From NCBI GenBank assembly GCA_021775005.1, contig JAJFIK010000063.1, positions 1 to 50,150 of the forward strand: a stretch of 50,150 nucleotides of DNA, read 5' to 3'. How positions within the stretch are numbered: position 1 is the first letter of the stretch; each line of letters begins with the position of its first letter. A program made the translations under genes and the position numbers. The notes under the pieces were generated by a model. The model searched no databases and was not told the DNA's origin. It worked only from the letters and a program-made list of their open reading frames with translations. Shown one piece after another: positions 1 to 8,096 of the stretch. Source of the DNA: Rhodospirillales bacterium (GTDB lineage Bacteria; Pseudomonadota; Alphaproteobacteria; JAJFIK01).

Positions 1-962
1 GGGCTGGGTTCACCATCGACGCTTACAATACAACGGAGAACGCCGCCGATGTTGCTACGCTTCGGGTAGCACTTGGGCTGGAGACAATGGACATCTGGGC
101 GGTGTCTTATGGCACGATATTGGCGCAGGCCTACATGCACATTGAACCCGACGCCATTGGCGCGCTGGTTCTGGACGCTGCCGTGCCCATTGATCACGTC
201 CTTGCATCGGGGCTGGCGGAAAACATGCGGCGCACGCTCGATCTTTACTGGCACGATTGCATTGCCGCGGGGGAGTGTGTTGACGGCACGATTTCGTATG
301 AAGACCGGCTATTGGACCTCATCCCCGCCTATGATCGCTCGCCCCTTCGGCTTATTGGATTCTCGCCGGAACCTGATGTGGTGGTGACCTACGTTTATGT
401 GACCGGACAGGATTTGGCGCAAATCGTATTCAGCCTTTTGTACACGCCAACAAACTACAGCCAAGTTGAACGCCTGCTGGGATTACTTGAACGGCGCTCC
501 ACGTCATTTTTACGGTCCCATTATCAACGCCTCGCCATACCCGGATTTAGCTTTGGCATGCACTACGCGGTGAATTGCCGTGGGCCGTTTCTCGACGCAG
601 ATGCCGCCGCAGCCCAGATCGCCCAAGACCCTATTTTAGCGCGGGCTTTGTCAGTGGGTTTTTACGGAGAATTTTGCCCGGTCTCCGGCCTTACCCAACC
701 CGTGGCCAGCGAGAACGATCCGGTGGCATATCCGCGTCGGGTGTTGGTGATCTCAGGCGACCGCGACCCCATCACGCCGCTCTCGCTTGCCGACCCTTTG
801 CGCGAGCGGTTTCCTGCTGCTGGGTTTCTTGAAATTCGCGGGGGCGGGCATGGCCCCAGCCGCGAGGTTCCTTGCGCCCAGGAAATTGTCCGCGCCTATT
901 TTGCCGATCCCAACGCCCCAGTGATCGACTATTGCTCGCCCATATTCGCGTCCAGCGATTAG
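1..962 (+). CDS. alpha/beta hydrolase, S33/TAP-like peptidase family (5' partial)
   Basis: The reading frame is open from base 3 and ends at TAG 960-962; the true start lies outside the window. It encodes the C-terminal part of an alpha/beta-hydrolase resembling proline iminopeptidase / tripeptidyl aminopeptidase-like proteins. The nucleophile elbow A-V-S-Y-G has its Ser codon at 105-107. An acid-residue segment reads VLVISGDRDPITP (about 733-771), and a late GGGHG (about 840-855) supplies the histidine. The last strand and His lie in a region like the TAP C-terminal domain of this family. Two Cys flank the cap region. Substrate cannot be told from sequence; family members cleave small peptides or esters, often in the periplasm. 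It is separated by 91 bases from the valine-degradation operon and is probably not part of it. Confidence 0.8.
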   Translation, partial: AGFTIDAYNTTENAADVATLRVALGLETMDIWAVSYGTILAQAYMHIEPDAIGALVLDAAVPIDHVLASGLAENMRRTLDLYWHDCIAAGECVDGTISYEDRLLDLIPAYDRSPLRLIGFSPEPDVVVTYVYVTGQDLAQIVFSLLYTPTNYSQVERLLGLLERRSTSFLRSHYQRLAIPGFSFGMHYAVNCRGPFLDADAAAAQIAQDPILARALSVGFYGEFCPVSGLTQPVASENDPVAYPRRVLVISGDRDPITPLSLADPLRERFPAAGFLEIRGGGHGPSREVPCAQEIVRAYFADPNAPVIDYCSPIFASSD

Positions 963-1053
963 GCACAACGACCCCAAGCATGAAATTACCGCCATTTGAC
1001 AGCCCCAGGCCCCCGGCCTATCACGCCTGAAAAGAGCTTTAGGGAGTGCCCCC

Positions 1054-2193
1054 ATGGACTTTGAATTGAGCGAGGACCAGCGCGCCGTACAGGATATGGC
1101 GCAGAGGTTCGCTGAGGAACATCTGACCCCCTTTGCAGCGGAGTGGGACGAGTCTGAGGAGTTCTCTGTTGAGACCCTTCGCATGGCAGCCGACCTCGGC
1201 TTTGCCTCAATCTATGTGCGCGACGATGTGGGGGGCTCCGGCTTTGGCCGCATGGAAGCAGCGCTGATATTTGAAGCGCTTTCGGCTGGCGATGTCTCCA
1301 TCGCGTCCTTCCTGTCCATCCATAATATGGCGTCGTGGATGATTGATCGTTTTGGCACTGAGGAACAGCGCCAGGAATGGCTGCCGCCGCTGACCAATAT
1401 GGAATTAATCGCAAGCTATTGTCTGACCGAGCCCGGCTCCGGTTCCGACGCTGCCGCGCTCTCCACAAAGGCGGTGCGCGAGGGCGATGACTATGTGCTC
1501 AACGGCACCAAACAATTTATCTCAGGCGCAGGGCTTTCAGATGTCTATGTCACTATGGTGCGCACAGGCGACGATAGCCCCGGCGGCGTGTCATGCCTGA
1601 TCATTCCCAAATCCACCCCCGGAGTTTCCTTTGGCAAGCTTGAAAAGAAAATGGGTTGGAAGTCGCAACCAACCGGACAGGTGATATTTGAGAATGCGCG
1701 CGTTCCTGTTGCCAATCGTATCGGCGCAGAAGGTGAGGGTTTCAAAATCGCTATGCAGGGCCTTGATGGCGGACGCATCAATATTGGCGCGTGCTCGTTG
1801 GGGCCCGCGGGCAAAGCCATTGAGATGACCAAAGACTACATGAAAGAACGCAAGCAGTTTGGCAAACCGCTGGCTGCGTTTCAAGGTTTGCAATTCATGC
1901 TCGCCGATATGATTGCAGAATTTGAGGCCTCGCAGCTACTGATCTATCGCGCAGCTCATGCGCTTGATAACAGCCTGCCCAACACCACCATGAAGTCCGC
2001 CACCGCAAAGCGGTTCGCCACCGACATGTGCTCCAAGGTGGTCAATGATGCGTTGCAGCTTCATGGCGGCTATGGCTACACCAAAGATTATCCGTTTGAA
2101 CGCTGGGTGCGTGATCTGCGCGTGCATCAAATTCTTGAGGGGACCAACCAAATCATGCGCGTCATTACCGCACGTGACGCGTTGAGGCAGTAA
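1054..2193 (+). CDS. acyl-CoA dehydrogenase, isobutyryl-CoA dehydrogenase type
   Basis: This 379-aa flavoprotein has normal acyl-CoA dehydrogenase length. The signature YCLTEPGSGSDAA is at residues 122-134. The C-terminal helix carries LEGTNQI with Glu362, placed where the catalytic base of isobutyryl-CoA dehydrogenases lies, and LHGGYGY precedes it. The enzyme oxidises a short branched acyl-CoA to the 2-enoyl-CoA using FAD, passing electrons to ETF. The substrate is inferred from context: the next enzymes are 3-hydroxyisobutyryl-CoA hydrolase and 3-hydroxyisobutyrate dehydrogenase, which together with this one form the middle of valine catabolism. AGGGAG lies upstream of ATG 1054. It is the first gene of a four-gene cluster. 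A 2-methylbutyryl- or short-chain acyl-CoA specificity cannot be excluded. Confidence 0.9.
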   Translation: MDFELSEDQRAVQDMAQRFAEEHLTPFAAEWDESEEFSVETLRMAADLGFASIYVRDDVGGSGFGRMEAALIFEALSAGDVSIASFLSIHNMASWMIDRFGTEEQRQEWLPPLTNMELIASYCLTEPGSGSDAAALSTKAVREGDDYVLNGTKQFISGAGLSDVYVTMVRTGDDSPGGVSCLIIPKSTPGVSFGKLEKKMGWKSQPTGQVIFENARVPVANRIGAEGEGFKIAMQGLDGGRINIGACSLGPAGKAIEMTKDYMKERKQFGKPLAAFQGLQFMLADMIAEFEASQLLIYRAAHALDNSLPNTTMKSATAKRFATDMCSKVVNDALQLHGGYGYTKDYPFERWVRDLRVHQILEGTNQIMRVITARDALRQ

Positions 2194-2214
2194 CGACCTA
2201 CGGGGGACGTATCC

Positions 2215-2628
2215 ATGCACGGTAACTTACGACTTGGGCTCTTCGTGCTCAGAATTTCCATATTCGTATTTTTTGCGATCTGGGTGGGTGAAAAATTTTT
2301 CAACCCGGAAATGACCATCGCTATTTATGCTCACTTTTATTTCCTGGATGGTGTGCCCGTCTGGGGCGCGTATGTGACAGGAATTGTGCAGGGCGTAATT
2401 CTTCTTGGGTTCCTGTTTGGCGCCCTCAAATTCTGGAGCTATGGCGCGCTTTTGGCGATGCATACGTTCTCAACCCTTTCCAGTTGGCAACAGATCATTA
2501 CGCCATATGAATCCAACCACCACCTTTTCGTAGCAGCCATTCCGGTATGGGGAGCCTTATTGTTTCTTTTTCTCATGCGTGATGAGGATTCCATGCTCAA
2601 TCCCTTTAGCCGAAGTGAGATCTCGTGA
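2215..2628 (+). CDS. small four-helix integral membrane protein, unknown function
   Basis: A 137-aa hydrophobic protein with four likely membrane spans (about residues 7-24, 48-68, 72-90 and 104-122). It ends in a short charged tail. It looks like the DoxX/DUF-type small membrane proteins, but I do not recognise a specific family. It lies between the acyl-CoA dehydrogenase and the 3-hydroxyisobutyryl-CoA hydrolase. Its TGA overlaps the GTG start of the next gene by four bases, so it is translationally coupled inside a valine-catabolism operon. GGGGGACG lies upstream of ATG 2215. No catalytic residues are evident. Its role in the pathway is unknown. Confidence 0.75.
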   Translation: MHGNLRLGLFVLRISIFVFFAIWVGEKFFNPEMTIAIYAHFYFLDGVPVWGAYVTGIVQGVILLGFLFGALKFWSYGALLAMHTFSTLSSWQQIITPYESNHHLFVAAIPVWGALLFLFLMRDEDSMLNPFSRSEIS

Positions 2629-3683
2629 GCGCCGCCGCCGACATTATTTTCACCCAGCGCGGCGCGTTGGGGCATGTTTTGCTCAACCGCCCTAAGGCAC
2701 TCAATGCCCTGACTCTGGAGATGGCGCTCGCCATGACTGAGCAGCTGCTTGTCTGGGCCGACGACGACGGCGTGCAGGCGGTGCTGGTTGAAGGCGCAGG
2801 CGAAAAAGGGTTTTGCGCAGGCGGCGATATTCGTGCGCTCTATGAGTCCGGCAAAGCGGGTACGCCATATTGGTATGAGTTTTATTCCAATGAGTACCGT
2901 CTCGACACTTTGATCCAAGAATTCCCAAAACCCTATGTGGCTCTCATCGACGGCATCACCATGGGCGGAGGCGTGGGGATTTCGGTCAATGGACGCTATC
3001 GTATCGCCAGCGACCGCACCGTGTTCGCTATGCCTGAAACCGGCATCGGCCTTATTCCCGATGTGGGCGGGTCTTACTTCTTGCCGCGCATGCCGGGTGC
3101 CATGGGTATGTATTTAGGGCTCACCGGTGCAAGACTGAAAGCTGCCGACGCCACAATGCTTGGCATTGCCACGCACTATGTACCTGATATTGCGCTTGAT
3201 GCCTTACGTGCTGATCTTGGCGAAATCACTAGTAGCAGCGAAGTGGATGGAATTCTTGCAAGTCACGCTGAGGCCATTACAGAGGCCCCCAGCGATGCGA
3301 TCTGCGGCCATGTCAATGCGCACTTTGCAAAGCAAAATATAGCCGCGATCATTTCCTCTCTAGAGGAGGCCGAAAACGATTGGGCCGTAAAAACCCTTGG
3401 AACTCTTCGCGCCAAGTCACCGACATCGGTGCTTGTTACATTCGAACAACTTAGCCGAGGTGGTGCCCTGTCCTTTCGTGAGGGCATTGCCCAGGAGTTG
3501 CGCTGCGTTATGCGCGTGCGTGATGGGCATGATTTCTTTGAGGGCGTAAGGGCCGTCATCGTTGACAAAGACAATGATCCGAAATGGAAACCCGCCCGCA
3601 TTGAAGACGTGGACCCGGTTTATGTCGCGGCGCATTTTGACAACCTTGGTCCACAAGAACAAACATTTTTGGAAAGAAAATAG
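2625..3683 (+). CDS. 3-hydroxyisobutyryl-CoA hydrolase (crotonase superfamily)
   Basis: This 352-aa crotonase-fold protein is clearly longer than ordinary enoyl-CoA hydratases (about 260 aa), which is typical of the HIBCH subfamily. The oxyanion-hole segments are FCAGGD (63-68) and DGITMGGGVG (109-118). The segment PETGIGLIPDVGGS (137-150) contains Glu138 and Asp146, matching the acidic pair conserved in human HIBCH. It hydrolyses 3-hydroxyisobutyryl-CoA to free 3-hydroxyisobutyrate, the step that removes CoA in valine breakdown. GTG is the start, overlapping the previous stop (GTGA). The product feeds the dehydrogenase encoded 11 bases downstream. Confidence 0.92.
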   Translation: MSAAADIIFTQRGALGHVLLNRPKALNALTLEMALAMTEQLLVWADDDGVQAVLVEGAGEKGFCAGGDIRALYESGKAGTPYWYEFYSNEYRLDTLIQEFPKPYVALIDGITMGGGVGISVNGRYRIASDRTVFAMPETGIGLIPDVGGSYFLPRMPGAMGMYLGLTGARLKAADATMLGIATHYVPDIALDALRADLGEITSSSEVDGILASHAEAITEAPSDAICGHVNAHFAKQNIAAIISSLEEAENDWAVKTLGTLRAKSPTSVLVTFEQLSRGGALSFREGIAQELRCVMRVRDGHDFFEGVRAVIVDKDNDPKWKPARIEDVDPVYVAAHFDNLGPQEQTFLERK

Positions 3684-3694
3684 GAGCATCTCCC

Positions 3695-4585
3695 ATGGCA
3701 ACCATCGGATTTATCGGGCTTGGCAATATGGGGGGACCCATGGCGCAAAACCTCTTGAAAGCAGGTCATGGGTTGAAAGCGTTTGATCTGTCCGCGGCCG
3801 CATTGGACGCAGCGAAAGCCGCAGGGGCCACTATTGCCACAAGTGCAGCCGATGCCGCCACCGGGGTAGACGTTGTCGTGACCATGTTACCGGCCGGGCA
3901 ACATGTGCGCAGTGTCTATCTTGACGGGGACAAGATCCTTGAGGCCGCCGACAAGGGGACGCTTTTCATCGACAGCTCCACCATTGATGTTGATACAGCC
4001 CGTGCGGTGGGTGAAGCAGCGGGCGCCAAGGGGTTGACCATGGTGGACGCACCTGTCTCCGGCGGGACCATGGCAGCGGAAGCGGGAACACTGACTTTCA
4101 TGGTCGGCGGCAGCGATGAGGGTTTTGCCAGCGCGAAACCCATCCTTGATGTCATGGGCAAGAATGTTTTTCATGCCGGCGGTTCGGGAACAGGGCAGGC
4201 GGCTAAGATCTGTAATAATATGTTGCTCGCGATCTCCATGGTGGGGACATGCGAAGCATTTGTCTTGGCGGAGAAGCTGGGGCTGGATGCGCAAAAACTC
4301 TTTGAGATTTCATCCACCGCATCAGGTCAATGTTGGTCGCTGACCTCCTACTGCCCGGTGCCAGGCCCGGTGCCTGCCGCTCCGTCAAATCGCGACTATA
4401 AGCCAGGGTTTTCGGCTGCGATGATGCTCAAAGACCTGCGCCTCTCCCAGGAAGCGGCTCAAAACGTGCGCGCCGCAACGCCCATGGGGGCGGAAGCTGC
4501 TCAGCTTTATGGCCTGATGGAGTCCCTTGGCAAGAGCGACCTCGACTTCTCCGGTATCATCAAGTTGATCCGCGGTGATCTATAA
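3695..4585 (+). CDS. mmsB: 3-hydroxyisobutyrate dehydrogenase
   Basis: A 296-aa beta-hydroxyacid dehydrogenase. The N-terminal Rossmann motif GFIGLGNMGGPMA is at residues 5-17, the substrate-binding DAPVSGG at 118-124, and the catalytic Lys171 in GQAAKICNNM. The segment near 215-230 (SSTASGQCWSL) is typical of 3-hydroxyisobutyrate dehydrogenases. It oxidises 3-hydroxyisobutyrate to methylmalonate semialdehyde with NAD+. It closes the cluster begun at 1054. The later enzyme, methylmalonate-semialdehyde dehydrogenase, is not in the window. The ATG at 3695 follows GGAGCATCTCCC. Confidence 0.93.
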   Translation: MATIGFIGLGNMGGPMAQNLLKAGHGLKAFDLSAAALDAAKAAGATIATSAADAATGVDVVVTMLPAGQHVRSVYLDGDKILEAADKGTLFIDSSTIDVDTARAVGEAAGAKGLTMVDAPVSGGTMAAEAGTLTFMVGGSDEGFASAKPILDVMGKNVFHAGGSGTGQAAKICNNMLLAISMVGTCEAFVLAEKLGLDAQKLFEISSTASGQCWSLTSYCPVPGPVPAAPSNRDYKPGFSAAMMLKDLRLSQEAAQNVRAATPMGAEAAQLYGLMESLGKSDLDFSGIIKLIRGDL

Positions 4586-4669
4586 GCCGCCCTCGCGGGG
4601 TGGACCCAAAAGGGCAAGCCATGCAAGCCTCGTCCCCATGCCACGTCAGCAGCGGAGCCCATTTGTATC

Positions 4670-6196
4670 ATGCGTAATTTAGGATTTGTCGGCCTCGCGG
4701 TCGCCGCCCTTATCGCCATAGCCGCCACACTCTGGTTTGTGCTTTTGGATCGGGGGGAGGACTTTGCTGTCGCCGGTTTGGAGCGCGCCATAACCGAAGC
4801 GGGCGGCAGCTTCGCATCCATCGAAGTTGACGCGAGCCTAGGTGAGGTGGTGATTACCGATCTCAGCCTTCCGGACATCCAATTTGATGGCGGTGCCGAA
4901 CAGCTTGATCTCCTGGAAATTGAACGGTTGTCTGCGCGAGGCGTAGCGCGACGTTCGTTTGCGGAACTGGTACGGCTGAATTCTGAGCAACACCTATTTG
5001 ATCAAGTCATCCTTGAAGGCGTGACATTGGTAGAAGCGGGGCAACGCATCTCCATTCGCCGTGTCCAGGTCAGCGATGCTCGCATTGTGCCCAGCGCAAC
5101 GAGATCGCCCATGGGAGACACGGTGACCCGGGAACAGGAAACCGCTTATAACGCGCTGCTGGTTCACCTGGGCGAAGTTGAGATCAGCGGCTTTGCCTCA
5201 CCACGCGAAGGGATTACCGGCGCGGAAATGGAGCTTGCGACGCTGACCGGCTACGCTGGTGGAAGGTTTGAAAGTTTTGACGCATCCGGATTGCGCCTTT
5301 GGGACAATGGTCAGACCGGAACCGTTGGTGATTCCATATTACTGCAAATTGGTGCCCTGCGTCTGGCCGATGTGGATATGACCCGCGCCCTGAATAGGGT
5401 TGTTGCAGGGCAGGCACTGACCTTTGAGCGCCAAAGTGAAATTCCCACGTTTGCGGAGCTGTCTGCAGAGGTCATCGAAGCCGAAGATGAACTGGGCACC
5501 GCGATCCAGATTGCGCGTATGAGCTTTACCAACAGCGCCTACGTCGGTGCGCTTGCAACTGAATCCAGCGTCACTGTTAATGAGTTGCATTTCCCCTTGG
5601 ACACCGACGCGGTTGAGTCAGCGCAAATCAATACGCTCCGGCGTCTCGGCTATGATGATCTGATTATTGATTTCAACTACCACTCGCAATTCGACATGGC
5701 GACGGGGGTTGCCAACCTGGATCGCATGCAGGCGGCGGTTCGTGACATGGGGGAGCTCAGTCTGGATCTCTCTCTGCATGATGTGCCCTTTACCGAAGAT
5801 ATGGTGGAGATGACCGGGGCCACGCTTGCGGAATCGGGCTTTATTGATCAAATGCTGGCGGAAGCGACCTTTGCCAGTGGCACAATTCGTTTTCAGGATA
5901 TGGGCATTGTTGATCGCTTGATCGATTTCCAAGCGCTTCAAGAGGACAAAGCGCCCGAGGATGTGCGCGCCGAAATTCAGGCGCAACTATTGGCTTCCCG
6001 CGCAGAGATGGCGGCGTCACCCTTGGCGCTGGAGGCGATGGATGCGCTGCTCGCTTTTGTTGAGAGCCCTGGCAGCATTACAGTTGCAGCAAATCCAACA
6101 GAACCAGTGCCTGTGAGCCAAGTGCTTGTCGCAGCACAGATTAATCCCGCACTTTTATTGGAAATCTTAAACTTGCGTGTTTCCGCACAAGACTAA
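4670..6196 (+). CDS. membrane-anchored protein of unknown function, AsmA-like architecture
   Basis: A 508-aa protein with an N-terminal membrane segment (about residues 5-25) and a large, presumably periplasmic, beta-rich acidic body. Short repeated strand-turn-strand units (for example VVITDLSLPDIQF, VEISGF, IRFQDMGIVD) give it the look of AsmA/DUF748-like periplasmic proteins, but I find no diagnostic motif. The C-terminal third has a helical Glu/Ala-rich stretch. The gene starts 84 bases after mmsB and ends convergently with ppk2: the TAA at 6194-6196 overlaps the last codons of ppk2 by four bases. I do not recognise the family with certainty and assign no function. Confidence 0.8.
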   Translation: MRNLGFVGLAVAALIAIAATLWFVLLDRGEDFAVAGLERAITEAGGSFASIEVDASLGEVVITDLSLPDIQFDGGAEQLDLLEIERLSARGVARRSFAELVRLNSEQHLFDQVILEGVTLVEAGQRISIRRVQVSDARIVPSATRSPMGDTVTREQETAYNALLVHLGEVEISGFASPREGITGAEMELATLTGYAGGRFESFDASGLRLWDNGQTGTVGDSILLQIGALRLADVDMTRALNRVVAGQALTFERQSEIPTFAELSAEVIEAEDELGTAIQIARMSFTNSAYVGALATESSVTVNELHFPLDTDAVESAQINTLRRLGYDDLIIDFNYHSQFDMATGVANLDRMQAAVRDMGELSLDLSLHDVPFTEDMVEMTGATLAESGFIDQMLAEATFASGTIRFQDMGIVDRLIDFQALQEDKAPEDVRAEIQAQLLASRAEMAASPLALEAMDALLAFVESPGSITVAANPTEPVPVSQVLVAAQINPALLLEILNLRVSAQD

Positions 6197-7152
6197 TCGT
6201 CATGGCGACGAAGATCTGGGTGTAAACTGCGACCAATTATATGATCATTTCTACTGATCACATGATGGCTTGATCCCACCAGTAATGGATCAGGACCGTG
6301 CACGACATGCTCGTTTTTCCCCGGGTAGGGAAGCTCAGCCAAGAAGTGGCGCATGCAGTTCAGTCGCGCGCGTTTTTTGTCGTCTGACTTAATGACTGTC
6401 CACGGCGCATCCGCGGTGTCGGTATAGAAGAACATGGCTTCTTTGGCTTCGGTGTAATCGTCCCATTTATCAAGGGACGCCATATCAATCGGTGAGAGCT
6501 TCCATTGCTTGAGCGGATCAGACTTGCGAGAGTCAAACCGACGTCTTTGTTCTTTTTGTGTGACTGAGAACCAATACTTGAACAATCTTATGCCGCTCTG
6601 AACGAACATGCGTTCAAGTTCAGGGGTTTGGCGCATGAAGTCGAGATATTCATTAGGTGTGCAAAAACCCATAACACGCTCAACACCTGCGCGATTATAC
6701 CAGGACCGGTCGAACATGACGATTTCGCCGTTGCTGGGCAGATGTTCAACGTAGCGTTGAAAGAACCATTCTCCCTGTTGGCGATTGGTGGGCTTGGGCA
6801 GCGCCACGACGCGAGCGCCGCGCGGATTAAGGTGCTCCATAAATCGCTTGATGGTGCCGCCCTTGCCGGCCGCGTCGCGCCCTTCAAAGAGCATTACAAT
6901 TTTTTGGCCGGTATCTTCGACCCAATGTTGGACTTTCAGGAGTTCGACTTGAAGCTCAGCCTTAGTCTTTTCATATGCCGCGCGCTTCATCTTGGTCTTG
7001 TAGGGATACTTGCCAGTTTCAAATGCCTGGCGAATAGCCTCAGGATTCTGACGCATCTGAGCCAACTGATGGCGAAGATCACCGCCAGTTTTGGCCGAAG
7101 TCATTTCCGTCGCGCGGAATTGTCCATTCTTCTTTGGCGTTTTGTCAGGCAT
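6193..7152 (-). CDS. ppk2: polyphosphate kinase 2 (PPK2 class I type)
   Basis: A 319-aa P-loop kinase. The Walker A motif GRDAAGKGGT is at residues 91-100 and the Walker B/lid segment FDRSWYNRAGVE at 147-158, both hallmarks of PPK2. A single kinase domain with an N-terminal extension of about 50 residues fits class I enzymes, which phosphorylate nucleoside diphosphates using polyphosphate, or run the reverse. The protein is cytosolic. The gene is read toward the unknown gene at 4670 and is divergent from the MarR-type regulator at 7389. A sigma70-like promoter is visible at 7204-7233. The last residues run SLHPDLRRHDD, a charged tail. Confidence 0.93.
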   Translation of the reverse strand: MPDKTPKKNGQFRATEMTSAKTGGDLRHQLAQMRQNPEAIRQAFETGKYPYKTKMKRAAYEKTKAELQVELLKVQHWVEDTGQKIVMLFEGRDAAGKGGTIKRFMEHLNPRGARVVALPKPTNRQQGEWFFQRYVEHLPSNGEIVMFDRSWYNRAGVERVMGFCTPNEYLDFMRQTPELERMFVQSGIRLFKYWFSVTQKEQRRRFDSRKSDPLKQWKLSPIDMASLDKWDDYTEAKEAMFFYTDTADAPWTVIKSDDKKRARLNCMRHFLAELPYPGKNEHVVHGPDPLLVGSSHHVISRNDHIIGRSLHPDLRRHDD

Positions 7153-7203
7153 TGCCGTCTCCCCGTATCTGACGAGAGCGTAATTCGATCTGCTTTATAC
7201 AGC

Positions 7204-7233
7204 ATTATGGGTTTTAGTGCGGAACTGCGACAA
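7204..7233 (-). promoter_or_regulatory. putative promoter of ppk2
   Basis: Read on the minus strand: TTGTCG (7228-7233), an 18-base spacer, and CATAAT (7204-7209). The ppk2 start codon lies about 50 bases downstream. Position and match are good for a housekeeping promoter; it is inferred from sequence only. Confidence 0.5.
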
Positions 7234-7263
7234 TCTGATCCGCCTGTGCCTCGGAAAAAAGGT

Positions 7264-7275
7264 TTTGTTAACAAA
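7264..7275. promoter_or_regulatory. perfect 12-bp palindrome in the ppk2/marR divergent region
   Basis: TTTGTTAACAAA is self-complementary and lies in the 236-base divergent region between ppk2 and the MarR-type gene. MarR proteins commonly bind palindromes in their own divergent promoter region, so this is a candidate operator. No experimental consensus was compared. Confidence 0.3.
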
Positions 7276-7326
7276 CAGGCAACTTCAAAGCGCGACAACT
7301 CAAGAAGAGCTTTGCCCATTAACTCT

Positions 7327-7372
7327 GTCGCAATCCCTCGTGGGTAGAGTTGGCGCTTAGATTTGTTGCGAC
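7327..7372. repeat. inverted repeat upstream of the MarR-type gene
   Basis: GTCGCAA (7327-7333) faces TTGCGAC (7366-7372). Nested beside it, AACTCT (7321-7326) faces AGAGTT (7346-7351). The pair ends 16 bases before the chosen ATG at 7389. It may be an operator or a leader hairpin. The same GCGACA core also occurs at 7227-7232 and 7292-7297. Confidence 0.3.
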
Positions 7373-7388
7373 CAAGCGAGGACGTGCC

Positions 7389-7898
7389 ATGACCATGGCT
7401 AATCAGGCTCAAGGGCTATCGACCGAAGATCAGGTTGGGGCCATCGCGTCCGAATACCACCGCTCTCTCAATCTGGTTGAGCGGCTGCACCGGCAATTGC
7501 TGGATGTCATCAAAGATGAACTTGATCGGCAAGGGCAAAAAGACATCAATTCTGTGCAAGCGTTGCTCATCCATAATATTGGAGACCAGGAGCTGACCGC
7601 CGGCGAGCTGCGCACCCGCGGACATTATTTAGGGTCCAATGTCTCATATAATCTCAAGAAACTTGTTGAGTCCGGATATATTGATCACAAACGCTCTGAC
7701 GTGGATCGGCGCTCTGTTCGCGTAAGCCTGACCCAGTCGGGCCGGGACGTGCGGGACATACTTTCTCACCTATATGAACGTCAATTGGAGTCCATTGAGC
7801 CCGTTGGTGGTATCACCGCCGATGATTTTCATCAGATGAACGTGGTATTGCAGCGTCTTGAGCGTTTCTGGGGGGACCAGATTCGCTATCGCCTCTGA
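7389..7898 (+). CDS. MarR-family transcriptional regulator, LdtR-like
   Basis: A 169-aa winged-helix protein. The segment running from NSVQALLIHNIG through ELTAGEL and the recognition region YLGSNVSYNLKKLVESGYI, followed by the wing RSDVDRRSVRVSLT, is the MarR DNA-binding core. The wording is close to LdtR of Liberibacter and its rhizobial homologues, which control L,D-transpeptidase genes; that is from memory, not a search. I chose ATG 7389 because GAGG lies seven bases before it. An in-frame TTG at 7350 has no ribosome binding site, and the ATG at 7395 is an alternative. An L,D-transpeptidase gene is present in the window at 34780, but not adjacent. Divergent from ppk2. Confidence 0.82.
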   Translation: MTMANQAQGLSTEDQVGAIASEYHRSLNLVERLHRQLLDVIKDELDRQGQKDINSVQALLIHNIGDQELTAGELRTRGHYLGSNVSYNLKKLVESGYIDHKRSDVDRRSVRVSLTQSGRDVRDILSHLYERQLESIEPVGGITADDFHQMNVVLQRLERFWGDQIRYRL

Positions 7899-7905
7899 TT
7901 GGGGA

Positions 7906-7921
7906 TGTCGCTTCGGCGACA
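7906..7921 (+). other. UUCG tetraloop hairpin
   Basis: TGTCGC-TTCG-GCGACA is a perfect 6-bp stem closed by a UUCG tetraloop, eight bases after the MarR-type stop codon. It has no T tract, so it is more likely an mRNA 3'-end stabiliser or part of the tandem terminator region with 7938-7973. Confidence 0.5.
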
Positions 7922-7937
7922 GGGGGATGAAGGAAAA

Positions 7938-7973
7938 GGTCTGACTGGTGCTTTATGGCCAGCCGGGCCTTTT
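7938..7973 (+). terminator. rho-independent terminator after the MarR-type gene
   Basis: An 11-base arm GGTCTGACTGG (7938-7948) pairs with CCAGCCGGGCC (7959-7969) with one mismatch and two G-T pairs. TTTT follows (7970-7973). It separates the regulator from the phosphodiesterase gene. Confidence 0.6.
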
Positions 7974-8096
7974 CTGTATTGAGTTAGCACCGTCAACATT
8001 GTTTCGGCTCTTCCCGCCCAAACCCGATTGTCTAAGCTCGACGGGTCGGGAACTATGCCGCCTACAATTCATATCGAATCAAAACTCGAGGACTGC

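Noticed and set aside
6628-7347. 239-codon open frame on the plus strand across ppk2 and its promoter region
   Set aside because: Antisense to ppk2, whose Walker motifs are intact.
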